From assembly GCF_900101395.1 (NCBI RefSeq), contig NZ_FMZO01000022.1, positions 1 through 64,000 of the forward strand: a stretch of 64,000 bases of DNA, read 5' to 3'. The notes under the pieces were generated by a model, which saw only the letters and a program-made list of their open reading frames with translations, had not been told where the DNA came from and searched no databases. A program made the position numbers and the translations under genes. This DNA comes from Niabella drilacis. Its GTDB lineage: Bacteria; Bacteroidota; Bacteroidia; Chitinophagales; Chitinophagaceae. How positions within the stretch are numbered: the stretch's first letter is position 1; the number at the start of each line of letters is the position of its first letter. This document shows, piece by piece, positions 14,845 to 22,008 of this stretch.

Positions 14845-15079
14845 ATCGAAAAATTATTTTGAAATATTGTCCGACTTGCTGTAAATTCGTACAGAAAGTC
14901 TTTAAGAAATAACTAAATCATGAAACATTTTTGGATAAATAGTACTTAGTTATAGACTGCAAAATACTTAGCGTATTTGCTTTATTTCCGTTCCTAAATT
15001 CTACGACTTTTTATGACGACGGGATGATAGGTAAATCGCTCATGTTTATCTTTATTATATAGCATATATTTAAAGATTA

Positions 15080-15151
15080 AAGCGTGGGCGTTCTTATTTC
15101 GTTGTCGGGGTGTCGTAGCCCTTTAGGAACAATAAGGACTAACCCACGCTT
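15080..15151 (+). other. Structured 72-nt element (candidate RNA or element end)
   Basis: AAGCGTGGG (15080-15088) pairs perfectly with CCCACGCTT (15143-15151). A second helix, TTCTTATT with AATAAGGA (15091-15098/15131-15138), is nested inside, then GTT/AAC and a GGGG/CCCT tip. The nested helices and GC-rich tip in an AT-rich gap look selected. It lies between the divergent mini-XRE gene and the ORF at 15207. The remainder of 14845-15206 shows nothing else I can support. Confidence 0.5.
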
Positions 15152-15206
15152 CTTTATGCGTGCGGTGGTCCGGCATTAAAAATTTCCAGTTGCTAAAACC
15201 ACTACT

Positions 15207-15674
15207 ATGCACGCCGTTACTACACCAGCAAACACCCCCACTTTTAATGAAGAGCAATGGCTGCCCGTGCTCTTTTTACTGGCAGATACCCAAACCTGGC
15301 TGCAGCAATTACAGGAGGGGCACCTGCGCCAGCTACCCGTAAAAAACCGTAAAAAGCTGCTGCGCAAAAGTTGGTACCTGGGCGTAAAGGCCCTGGCCCA
15401 TATATTGGAGCGCCATTACCATAAGGTAGCCCGCCACCCGCTGGCCGGCAAATTTACCATCCCCATACCCGCCATTGTAGCCGCTATAAAAGATGCGTAC
15501 CAGCAGCCCGCCCAACAACTGGGGCAAAGTGGCCACTGGCAGCGCGTGCAGGATATAGGCAGCACCATCGGGTATAACAGCCGCGGCCAGCCGGTGAGCA
15601 CCATAACCGTAATTACGGATGCCGCGGGGGAGATCATTACCGCCTTCCCCGGCGCTGCAGAGACGACCTGTTAG
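15207..15674 (+). CDS. Possible RNase-fold toxin-like protein, C-terminus replaced by a palindromic repeat (155 aa)
   Basis: The last two-thirds carry ALAHILERHYHK, GKFTIPIPAIVAAIKDA and STITVITDAAGEIITAFPG. A HILxRH motif, an F-P helix and a final TDxxGxIITAFP strand are typical of BECR-fold RNase toxin domains (EndoU/CdiA-type), recalled from the family rather than searched. The first 40 residues are helical. After ITAFPG the frame runs at once into the arm of the palindrome at 15655-15718, where the stop TAG lies, so the native C-terminus may be lost. No clear immunity gene is adjacent. Cytoplasmic, no signal peptide. Confidence 0.55.
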   Translation: MHAVTTPANTPTFNEEQWLPVLFLLADTQTWLQQLQEGHLRQLPVKNRKKLLRKSWYLGVKALAHILERHYHKVARHPLAGKFTIPIPAIVAAIKDAYQQPAQQLGQSGHWQRVQDIGSTIGYNSRGQPVSTITVITDAAGEIITAFPGAAETTC

Positions 15675-15718
15675 GTCTGTTTTCCGCCGCGTACAGACCT
15701 AACAGGTCGTCTCCGCAG
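15655..15718. repeat. Long perfect palindrome (GACCTGTTAGGTCTG type)
   Basis: 21-bp perfect arms (15660-15680 and 15693-15713; core ACCTGTTAGGT), 12-base loop, extended by four more pairs after one mismatch. Elements with this core are dispersed between genes in Bacteroidota. It could also stop transcription. Here it overlaps the end of the coding sequence before it. Confidence 0.85.
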
Positions 15719-15816
15719 GAAGAAAGGGTAATACCGCCCGCCGGTGGCCCCTGATCTTCCCGATCCCCAGGCAACAGTACTGTCACTAATGTAAAAACGC
15801 TCAAAAATTAAAACCC

Positions 15817-16374
15817 ATGAAAACAATGAAAACCGCAGATCCCTTTCATACAGAAAGCTGGTGTTTGGAAGCCACCACCAATCCCTATCGTGTGTTTTTT
15901 CTTTGTTTTGAACACGCAGGGGATATTGATGCATTGCGCAAAATGCTGCTGCATGTATTGCTCTTTATTGAGCAGTTTGAACCCCAAAAGGAAATACCCG
16001 TGTACCGCGTCTGCTGTGCATTTATGGCCCTGCACTCCGTTATAGCGGCCGCTCATTATATTTACCGGCACGGTATGCAGGGGCCGGTGGCTGGGCAGCA
16101 GCAGCATCCGAAGCAAGAGGACCGGCAGCCCGGCAGGGAGGAACAAACATGTTTTACTTCCTACTTTATATCCGGGGCGGAACATCGCAACCTGTATGAA
16201 GCGCTGAAAGCATTTTTCGGTTATCAAACCCGGCAGGAGTGGACCGCCGGGCTTCATCTTATGTTTTATCATTGTGTAACAGACCGGCCCATTGGTATGG
16301 AAATAGACCTCTTCTCCCATTGGTTTTACCTCAGCAAACTGCTGGAAGCCGCTTGGTTAATGGCGGAGGATTGA
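15817..16374 (+). CDS. Orphan protein, paralog of the product at 17530 (185 aa)
   Basis: Not a family I can name. It shares a layout with the 203-aa product at 17530-18141: DPFxxxxW near the N-terminus, NPYxVFxxCF, a helical first half, the block CFTSYFISGAEH then YEALKAFFGYQTRQEWTAGL, and a C-terminal hydrophobic helix ending LLEAAWLM. It is helical and has no signal peptide. A Gln/Pro-rich low-complexity loop (GQQQHPKQEDRQPG) lies at about residues 93-107. ATG at 15826 is an alternative start. It is separated from its paralog by the mini-XRE 2 gene on the other strand. Confidence 0.6.
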   Translation: MKTMKTADPFHTESWCLEATTNPYRVFFLCFEHAGDIDALRKMLLHVLLFIEQFEPQKEIPVYRVCCAFMALHSVIAAAHYIYRHGMQGPVAGQQQHPKQEDRQPGREEQTCFTSYFISGAEHRNLYEALKAFFGYQTRQEWTAGLHLMFYHCVTDRPIGMEIDLFSHWFYLSKLLEAAWLMAED

Positions 16375-16445
16375 TGTTGCCTTCCATTTGAATACCTCTG
16401 CTTTTAATGCAACCGCTCTGCCTGTTTTATTCTAATAACGGCCGC

Positions 16446-16661
16446 TTATTTCTGCAGCCTCATTCCCCCGCACACATACTCCAGCAGCTCGATGGGCCTT
16501 ACATCAATAGCCATTGCAATCAGGTACAGTTCATCAGCTCTTAAATGGCTCCGCTCATTGAGCGTTAATTCATTCATTCTTGCCTTTGAAAGACCGGTTT
16601 TGCGTGCTACTTCCGATTTGTTTACCGATTTCTGGGCCAAATAAAGTCCAAGTTTGGTCAT
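16446..16661 (-). CDS. Mini XRE-family regulator, paralog 2 (71 aa)
   Basis: Helix-turn-helix protein that covers the whole ORF: LGLYLAQKSVNKSEVARKTG, LSKARMNELTLNERSHLRAD, ELYLIAMAIDVRPIELLEYV. It is a close paralog of 14567-14788, with the recognition helix changed (KARMNELTLNER instead of KPRVSELTINPT), so it probably binds a different operator. It is transcribed away from the orphan operon starting at 16979 and may repress both directions. Two 11-bp direct repeats sit directly before its ATG. Confidence 0.85.
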   Translation of the reverse strand: MTKLGLYLAQKSVNKSEVARKTGLSKARMNELTLNERSHLRADELYLIAMAIDVRPIELLEYVCGGMRLQK

Positions 16662-16664
16662 TGA

Positions 16665-16696
16665 TTATTAGGGTTTTCTATACACTTATTAGGGTT
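16665..16696. promoter_or_regulatory. Direct-repeat operator candidate upstream of mini-XRE 2
   Basis: TTATTAGGGTT occurs at 16665-16675 and again at 16686-16696, 21 bp apart (two helical turns). A second sequence, TTTTCTATACA, is repeated at 16674-16684 and 16769-16779. These lie 4 to 118 bp before the ATG, in the otherwise featureless gap 16662-16978, and fit autoregulation by the XRE protein. Confidence 0.45.
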
Positions 16697-16978
16697 AAGC
16701 GACAAGAAAGGTAAAAAAAATATATTTTTATTTGGAGGGTTATCGGTTTATTTGTATTTTAGTATCGATTTTCTATACAAATGTTAGTAAAAGCTTATTC
16801 TTTTATGCGATACGATAGTTCTTAATAAAATGCCTCACTATCCTAAATGCACTGTTATTGATGCCTTGCTGCAACAACTGCCATAAAGGATAACCTGTTA
16901 AAACTCCAGCCGTCTTTTAAGCGGAGATTATCAAAACTTCCGCATCTACTACACAAACCTGTTTTAAAAAACAAGATC

Positions 16979-17512
16979 ATGAAAAAGAGCAACACCAATT
17001 CAAAAGGCCATAATCCACCGGGTATGGAATGGCAAACCGGACACTATGAGCGCTTTGCACAATATCATTTTATACTCCCTTACCAGTTTTTGCTGCTGTG
17101 CCGTCTCGTGGAAGTGCCGCCGGAGCGTGTCCTGCAGGATTTTATGGAGAACCTTGGTTGTGAAGGGGCCGACTGTGAACAGCGGGACATGGTGCAGGCC
17201 TGCCTTATTGATTATTTTATTGCCCATGGCTACGGCCGGCAGCATTATACGCCGGAACAGATCCGTAAGGTGTTTAAGGGAATGGATGCCATCAACGGTT
17301 TGTTCCCGGAGGAGGATGAAGCCATGATCCATAACCATGTTCTGTGGCGGGACCAATACCACCAGTATTGGTTTAACCGGTGGTTTTTAAAACTGCGGGG
17401 CACGGCGCACAAGAGTGTATCGCCCCCTTTCCTTTCCATTGTGAAGGCGGGCCCGCCCGCTGACCCAGCCGGCACGGCGCCCGATGAAATGCCAACAGCC
17501 ACTACTATTTAA
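16979..17512 (+). CDS. Orphan Chitinophagaceae-type protein, first gene of a three-gene operon (177 aa)
   Basis: Unknown function. Sequence blocks: YERFAQYHFILPYQFLLLCR, VPPERVLQDFMENLGCEG, YFIAHGYGRQHYTPEQIRKV, FKGMDAINGLFP, WRDQYHQYWFNRWFLKLRG. It is helical, with conserved aromatic residues and two cysteines in the CEGADCEQ stretch. The C-terminal 35 residues are Pro/Ala rich and look disordered. It has no signal peptide or membrane segment. It is 17 nt from the next gene in the same direction, so the three genes 16979-18803 are one transcript. Confidence 0.6.
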   Translation: MKKSNTNSKGHNPPGMEWQTGHYERFAQYHFILPYQFLLLCRLVEVPPERVLQDFMENLGCEGADCEQRDMVQACLIDYFIAHGYGRQHYTPEQIRKVFKGMDAINGLFPEEDEAMIHNHVLWRDQYHQYWFNRWFLKLRGTAHKSVSPPFLSIVKAGPPADPAGTAPDEMPTATTI

Positions 17513-17529
17513 CTCCAAAAACAAAACAT

Positions 17530-18141
17530 ATGAAAAACAAAAATAACAAAGACCCGTTTAAGACTACCTGCTGGTACGGCCAGCCCATTCGTGACCCCTA
17601 CCAGGTATTTGCCGGGTGTTTTAGTAACACTTCTGTTTCTTTTTACCGGGATATGATCCGGGATGTACTGCTGCATGTAACAAAAGTAGCAATCTATAAA
17701 AAAACAGATCCCGCGGGGGTGTACCGGTGCTTTAAAATCATACGCTCCGTAATGCTGGCTGCGTATCTTATAAAGAACAGAACAGGGGTAGTGCTGGAGG
17801 AGGCACTGATGCACCGCCCACTGTACTGCGATGAGCCGGGGGATGAAGGGTATTGCTGGACCAGCTTTCCCCGCGTACTGTCAGTGGAGGAGTATAAGAA
17901 CCCTTACCGGGCCCTGCGCCATTTCTTTAAATTTCAGTCGCCCCAACAATGGAAGGCCTGCCTGCAGGCTATACCGGAGCGTGCATACACCTTTTTTGTT
18001 GACCCCGGTGAGCTGGAGGCAATGGATCTTTACCTGCACCTGGTACAATTAATGGAGGCGGCGCACCTGATCAATGTGCGGGAGGTAACCCATGTTAACG
18101 GCCGCCTTAAACCAGGCATGTATTTGCAAAATCAATTTTAA
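17530..18141 (+). CDS. Orphan protein, paralog of the product at 15817 (203 aa)
   Basis: Shares DPFKTTCW, DPYQVFAGCF, YRCFKIIRSVMLAAYLI, CWTSFPRVLSVEEYKNPYRA, LRHFFKFQSPQQWKACLQ and LMEAAHLI with the 15817 product; the two are clearly one family. Helical and soluble, with several conserved Trp and Cys residues. No recognisable enzyme motif. It is 29 nt from the nucleotidyltransferase-like gene that follows, which suggests a common function. Confidence 0.6.
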   Translation: MKNKNNKDPFKTTCWYGQPIRDPYQVFAGCFSNTSVSFYRDMIRDVLLHVTKVAIYKKTDPAGVYRCFKIIRSVMLAAYLIKNRTGVVLEEALMHRPLYCDEPGDEGYCWTSFPRVLSVEEYKNPYRALRHFFKFQSPQQWKACLQAIPERAYTFFVDPGELEAMDLYLHLVQLMEAAHLINVREVTHVNGRLKPGMYLQNQF

Positions 18142-18170
18142 ATCATTCTTTAATTTTTAAATAATAACAT

Positions 18171-18803
18171 ATGAAGAACTACATCAACCAGCTAAATAGC
18201 AAAGAACAGTATGCGGTGCATTGTATCAAAAAACTGATCACTACCCAACTGGACCCACTCATCATTTATTGTTTTGGCTATACTATATCAGTAAGTACCC
18301 GGCGAAGTGCCTTTGTAAAAAAGCAGTTTGCAGAGGAACGGCATTTTACCTGTGACCTGCTTATTATTACACCAAGTGCCGTAACGGTGGATGAAGACAA
18401 GCGGGCCGCGATACAGGAAATGGTGGCACATTTTGGAACCGTAAATATGGTTATTCACCCGCTGGGCTTTGCGTTGCGGCAGCTCAATGAGGGCAACCTG
18501 TTTTTTAGCTGGGTGCATAAAAACGGCATGCTGTTGCACGAGCGTAACAATAGTATGCAATTATTGCCAGCGCCCGTGGGCAAGGAGTACCAGTTGCAGG
18601 CAGCAGCGTTTTATGCCGGTGATCCTGAAATGACGGGCTATCTTGAAGTAAAATTGCAGCGGCTGGTAAAACCGCAGCCTAAACAGGAAAAACCATCGCT
18701 TCCGCAACCGGTAGAAATAAGGTTGATGCTGGATCCGCAGCAGGGCTGGCAGCCGGCTGTAACAAAAGCGCCCGTTGCTAATCAACCCACGCCGGAAGAC
18801 TAA
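18171..18803 (+). CDS. Nucleotidyltransferase-like (MNT/HEPN-family N-terminus) protein (210 aa)
   Basis: The first 150 residues follow the pattern of Bacteroidota proteins annotated as HEPN-domain proteins with an N-terminal nucleotidyltransferase-like part: IIYCFGYTISVSTRRSAFVK, HFTCDLLIITPSAVTV, VNMVIHPLGFALRQLNEGN, LFFSWVHKNGMLLHE. The C-terminal HEPN helices seen in longer relatives are absent; a Pro/Gln-rich tail (about residues 160-210) takes their place. The canonical GSx10DxD site of active MNT proteins is not obvious (CDLLI keeps one acidic residue), so it may be inactive or a binding protein. Terminator at 18916-18946 follows. Confidence 0.55.
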   Translation: MKNYINQLNSKEQYAVHCIKKLITTQLDPLIIYCFGYTISVSTRRSAFVKKQFAEERHFTCDLLIITPSAVTVDEDKRAAIQEMVAHFGTVNMVIHPLGFALRQLNEGNLFFSWVHKNGMLLHERNNSMQLLPAPVGKEYQLQAAAFYAGDPEMTGYLEVKLQRLVKPQPKQEKPSLPQPVEIRLMLDPQQGWQPAVTKAPVANQPTPED

Positions 18804-18915
18804 CGTGTGCCCTGGGTAGGCCTGGTAATGCAGCCGGTTTCTTCTTATAGAACAATGCAAAACCTACAGTGCTGAATGCAACCGGCAACGGCTATAATGG
18901 TGCGGGCTTATCAAC

Positions 18916-18946
18916 AAAAAAGGGGCCTGATGCAGCCCCTTTTTTT
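18916..18946. terminator. Bidirectional rho-independent terminator
   Basis: AAAAAAGGGGC, eight-base loop, GCCCCTTTTTT. The A- and T-runs flank an identical GC stem in both directions, so it serves both the plus-strand orphan operon and the minus-strand OmpA-family gene. Confidence 0.85.
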
Positions 18947-18983
18947 ATTCGGTTGTGTTTTGTGAGTAATCGGATCCCACTTA

Positions 18984-20963
18984 TTATTCAAGTACCCGGA
19001 TCTCCGTTCTCCTGTTTTGCTGATGCTGCTCCTCGGTACAGGAAATACCATCTGCACAATAGTTTACCAGCTTTGTTTCACCATAGCCCTTTGCCCGGAG
19101 GCGGCTACCCTGTATGCCCTTTCTGATAAGGTATTTTACTGCTGCTTCGGCCCTCTTTTGCGAAAGTTTCAGGTTATAGCTGTCGTTGCCCCTGCTGTCG
19201 GTATGGGAAGAAAGCTCTATGCGGATGGCGGGATTTTCTTTCAGTGCTTTTACCAGGTTGTCCAGCACCAGAGCAGCATCCGGCCGGATATCGGCCTTAT
19301 TAAAATCGTAAAAAATATCTTTTAATACAATGGAAGCACCCTGTTTAAACTCCATTACATCCAGCTCCAGGTCTACATACATCACCTTGCTTCTGTCGAG
19401 CCCTTTTGTAGTGATCTTTTCTTTATTGGAAAAGTAACCTTTGTGCTGTGCCGATAAGGTATAGTCGGTATTGGGATCAAGCAGGTATACAAAGGCTGCA
19501 TTTGCGTCGGATGTTTTTTGCTGCACAGAGGCCCGCGCTTCGTTGGTGAGCATGGTTTGTATAAAGGGCAGCAGGTTTTTTGTTTGCTTATTGATGGTCT
19601 TGCCTTCGAGGGTAAACCGGGTATCATTGTGCTGCAGCTCTTTAATAATGGTCGTATTCCTTGTTCTGAAATCTGCCTCTGTGATCACCGCCTCCGTAGT
19701 GTTTATCCCGTTCTTTTCACCAATAACCCGGTAGCGCCCTGCCGGTACATTGGCATAGGCAGGTATTAGGCCGTTGGCATCCGTAACCGCGGTAAATGCT
19801 TCATGGCTGCCCTCTTTAATTATTTTTACCGCTACCTCTTTAAGCGGCTGACCCGTGGGCTGGTCGGTTACTTTTATGATGATGTTTTTGCGTACGGCTA
19901 CCGGGGGCGCTGGTATTGCCGCGGGTGGCGGCAAAACAGGCGCTGCTGCAGGTTTGGACCGGCCCAGCCATATTTTAACCCCCAGGCTGGCGCTGATAAA
20001 ACGCAGGGGCTTTTCACCGGTTATATCCTTGCTATAACCGGATTTATCATTAAAAGCTACCGGCGTGGCATTGCCGTTCATAAGCACGGTGCCGCTTGCA
20101 GAGCCATTAAAAGATTGGGCGCTCTTTGTTGCCGGGGAGGGCATATGCCAGTAGTCGGCCCCCGCATTGATAGAAACCCCGGGCGATACAAAATAGTTGA
20201 TACCCGCACCCCCCCGGGCAATGAATTGTACGGCGGATCTTTCTTTTACCTTACCCGGGTCGTTGGCGCCGCTGGCAACATAGTCGTCATAAAAGGTCTT
20301 GCTCATGGCGTACTGCGCATAGTTGCCATTAACAGATACATTGGCCTTGCCCACGGTTACGGGTGGGTTGGTGGGCGTATTATAGTTGTAGGTAAACGTA
20401 TTGGCGGAAGTTCCGTTGCCCGCTACATAGTAATAGCCAAAACGTTGCAGGGCTGCTCCGGCCTGTGCATACAGGTTCACCTGCAGCCTTCTTTTTCCCA
20501 GCCAGAGGCTGGGGCCGGTAAGGGCATAAAAGTTCCGGTAGTTTTTGCTTAATGTAAGCGTTTGAGTACCGGAGGGCATCTGGTAATACTGGCCATTCGG
20601 CTCCCCCGCATCCAGTGCATTTTTAAAAACTACCTTATTGCTTAGCCCGTTCAGGATATCTTCTGCTGCGGGGTTAAACTCCATAGCGGCTTTATTGCGC
20701 TGCACATTGAGCGTGCCCAGGGCCAGCTCCCAGCTAAAGGCCTTATGGCGCCACCCGCCGTTCAGTTCCGCAAAGTACCCGCTGCTGAAATAGTAAAGCG
20801 GATTTTCTGCCAGCCTGTTGTTCTTAAATACATAACCACCGCGGGCACCCAGGTACCAGGAGGGCTGTGCATCAGGACAATGTTCCGGAATGTTTTGTTG
20901 CGCATTTGCATACTGCAGGCATTGCAACAGCAACAACAGCAGTAGAAGGTTTCTTTTTCTCAT
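18984..20963 (-). CDS. OmpA-family outer membrane protein with carboxypeptidase-like regulatory domain (659 aa)
   Basis: Signal peptide at residues 1-21 (MRKRNLLLLLLLLQC, then ANAQ). Residues about 25-340 form a beta-barrel-like outer membrane part with many aromatic-ended strands. A Pro-rich linker (VLPPPAAIPAPPVAVRK) leads to a carboxypeptidase-regulatory-like domain (about 360-430). The C-terminal peptidoglycan-binding OmpA domain carries YDFNKADIRPDAALVLDNL, IELSSHTDSRG, LSQKRAEAAVKYLI and GYGETKLVN. It anchors the outer membrane to peptidoglycan. Monocistronic, on the minus strand, facing a terminator at its 3' end. Confidence 0.9.
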   Translation of the reverse strand: MRKRNLLLLLLLLQCLQYANAQQNIPEHCPDAQPSWYLGARGGYVFKNNRLAENPLYYFSSGYFAELNGGWRHKAFSWELALGTLNVQRNKAAMEFNPAAEDILNGLSNKVVFKNALDAGEPNGQYYQMPSGTQTLTLSKNYRNFYALTGPSLWLGKRRLQVNLYAQAGAALQRFGYYYVAGNGTSANTFTYNYNTPTNPPVTVGKANVSVNGNYAQYAMSKTFYDDYVASGANDPGKVKERSAVQFIARGGAGINYFVSPGVSINAGADYWHMPSPATKSAQSFNGSASGTVLMNGNATPVAFNDKSGYSKDITGEKPLRFISASLGVKIWLGRSKPAAAPVLPPPAAIPAPPVAVRKNIIIKVTDQPTGQPLKEVAVKIIKEGSHEAFTAVTDANGLIPAYANVPAGRYRVIGEKNGINTTEAVITEADFRTRNTTIIKELQHNDTRFTLEGKTINKQTKNLLPFIQTMLTNEARASVQQKTSDANAAFVYLLDPNTDYTLSAQHKGYFSNKEKITTKGLDRSKVMYVDLELDVMEFKQGASIVLKDIFYDFNKADIRPDAALVLDNLVKALKENPAIRIELSSHTDSRGNDSYNLKLSQKRAEAAVKYLIRKGIQGSRLRAKGYGETKLVNYCADGISCTEEQHQQNRRTEIRVLE

Positions 20964-21164
20964 ATATAGGGTATTGATTTATCGCGCGCAAAAATACAGA
21001 ATGCAACAATATGAATGCTAACCGCAGGACTGTACTGGCAAACCCTTGCGAAAATCTTCGCTCCCTGCGCTTAGGACCGGCAGCCCTATAAAAAAAAAGG
21101 GAGAGAACAAGAATGTTCCACTCCGTATTATACATGAGAAATGTCTGAGTTGAAAAGAGCGATA

Positions 21165-21614
21165 TCAGATATCCCCTCTTTTGTACTTTGCTGTCTGCAT
21201 AACGCTTCCGTTATTGTCTGCAGCTACGTTATAAATATGCCGGTCGTCACGAACGATTATATTATAGCTGGTTCCTTCCCCGTTGGTCACTTCCGTAATA
21301 CCGTATATTTCTTTACCATCATATTTCTTTTTTATCTTATACAGGATATTAGAAGGAAGCTGGTTCTCCTTATAGTACCTGATCGTGCGGATCAGGGCCC
21401 CGTTATTGTCGATCACAGCGCGTGTGGATATGGATCCGGAACGGAAACTGGCCTCATTGTAATCAGCAGTTGTATTCCATTGTACATTCTGTGCGTTGGT
21501 AAAGATAGCATTAAATGTTTTTAATGCTTTCTCATTTACATTGGGATTTGCTGCAACAGCAGTCATTGCGTTTAAACCAAGGGAAAGGGCGGCGGTAAGA
21601 ATAAAGAGTTTCAT
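21165..21614 (-). CDS. Secreted PepSY-like (BLIP-fold) small protein, paralog 1 (149 aa)
   Basis: Signal peptide at residues 1-22 (MKLFILTAALSLGLNAMTAV). The mature part has the repeated-strand look of PepSY/beta-lactamase-inhibitor-like proteins common in Bacteroidota: FNAIFTNAQNVQWNTTADYN, EASFRSGSISTRAVIDNNG, ALIRTIRYYKENQLP, KKKYDGKEIYGITEV. Function unknown, periplasmic. The product of 38425-38874 is a clear paralog. Monocistronic. Upstream sequence (21615-21957) has no other gene I can support. Confidence 0.85.
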   Translation of the reverse strand: MKLFILTAALSLGLNAMTAVAANPNVNEKALKTFNAIFTNAQNVQWNTTADYNEASFRSGSISTRAVIDNNGALIRTIRYYKENQLPSNILYKIKKKYDGKEIYGITEVTNGEGTSYNIIVRDDRHIYNVAADNNGSVMQTAKYKRGDI

Positions 21615-21980
21615 TTTAAAAAGGTTTTATGCCTTAGCGGCGGTTTTAAATTTTTTATTGGTTTGTTAAATCAAAAGTAGTATCGGGTTGCACTATCTGT
21701 CAAGTGGTTTGTGGTAAAATACCAAAGAAACGGGGTGAACGACGGATTTCTCCGGGTAAAACTTCCAATTTTCTTTGACAGTAACTCATCCTTTAACTTT
21801 TTTCGATCCCTTACAGAATCATTAAAACGCGTTTGTATATATAAGTCGCACCAGTTGTTCATTTGTTACAGTCTCTCTATAAAAAAAATGTTAAGCCTTT
21901 CTTAATTAGGCCCATGGCTCGTTTACGAACGTTCCGTAGTTTTGATGAAAGGTCGTCATGGTTTCAGTGCCGGCAATGCC

Positions 21981-21988
21981 TACCTTTG
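21981..21988 (+). promoter_or_regulatory. -7 element TACCTTTG of the cystathionine gamma-synthase gene
   Basis: Exact match to TAnnTTTG, 20 nt before the ATG at 22009. It shows that the open frame upstream (ATG at 21958) is not translated and that the leader is very short. No clear TTTG box upstream. Confidence 0.5.
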
Positions 21989-22008
21989 TGCCGCAAAACA
22001 GATGGAAT

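Noticed and set aside
19803-20552. Plus-strand 249-aa ORF inside the OmpA-family gene
   Set aside because: Antisense shadow of a gene with strong family motifs; Gly/Arg/Tyr-biased composition typical of shadows.
21671-21862. Minus-strand 63-aa ORF
   Set aside because: No family pattern and no spacing to neighbours; taken as chance.
21958-22008. Upstream in-frame start of the cystathionine gamma-synthase
   Set aside because: A TAnnTTTG -7 box lies at 21981-21988, so this part is not transcribed.
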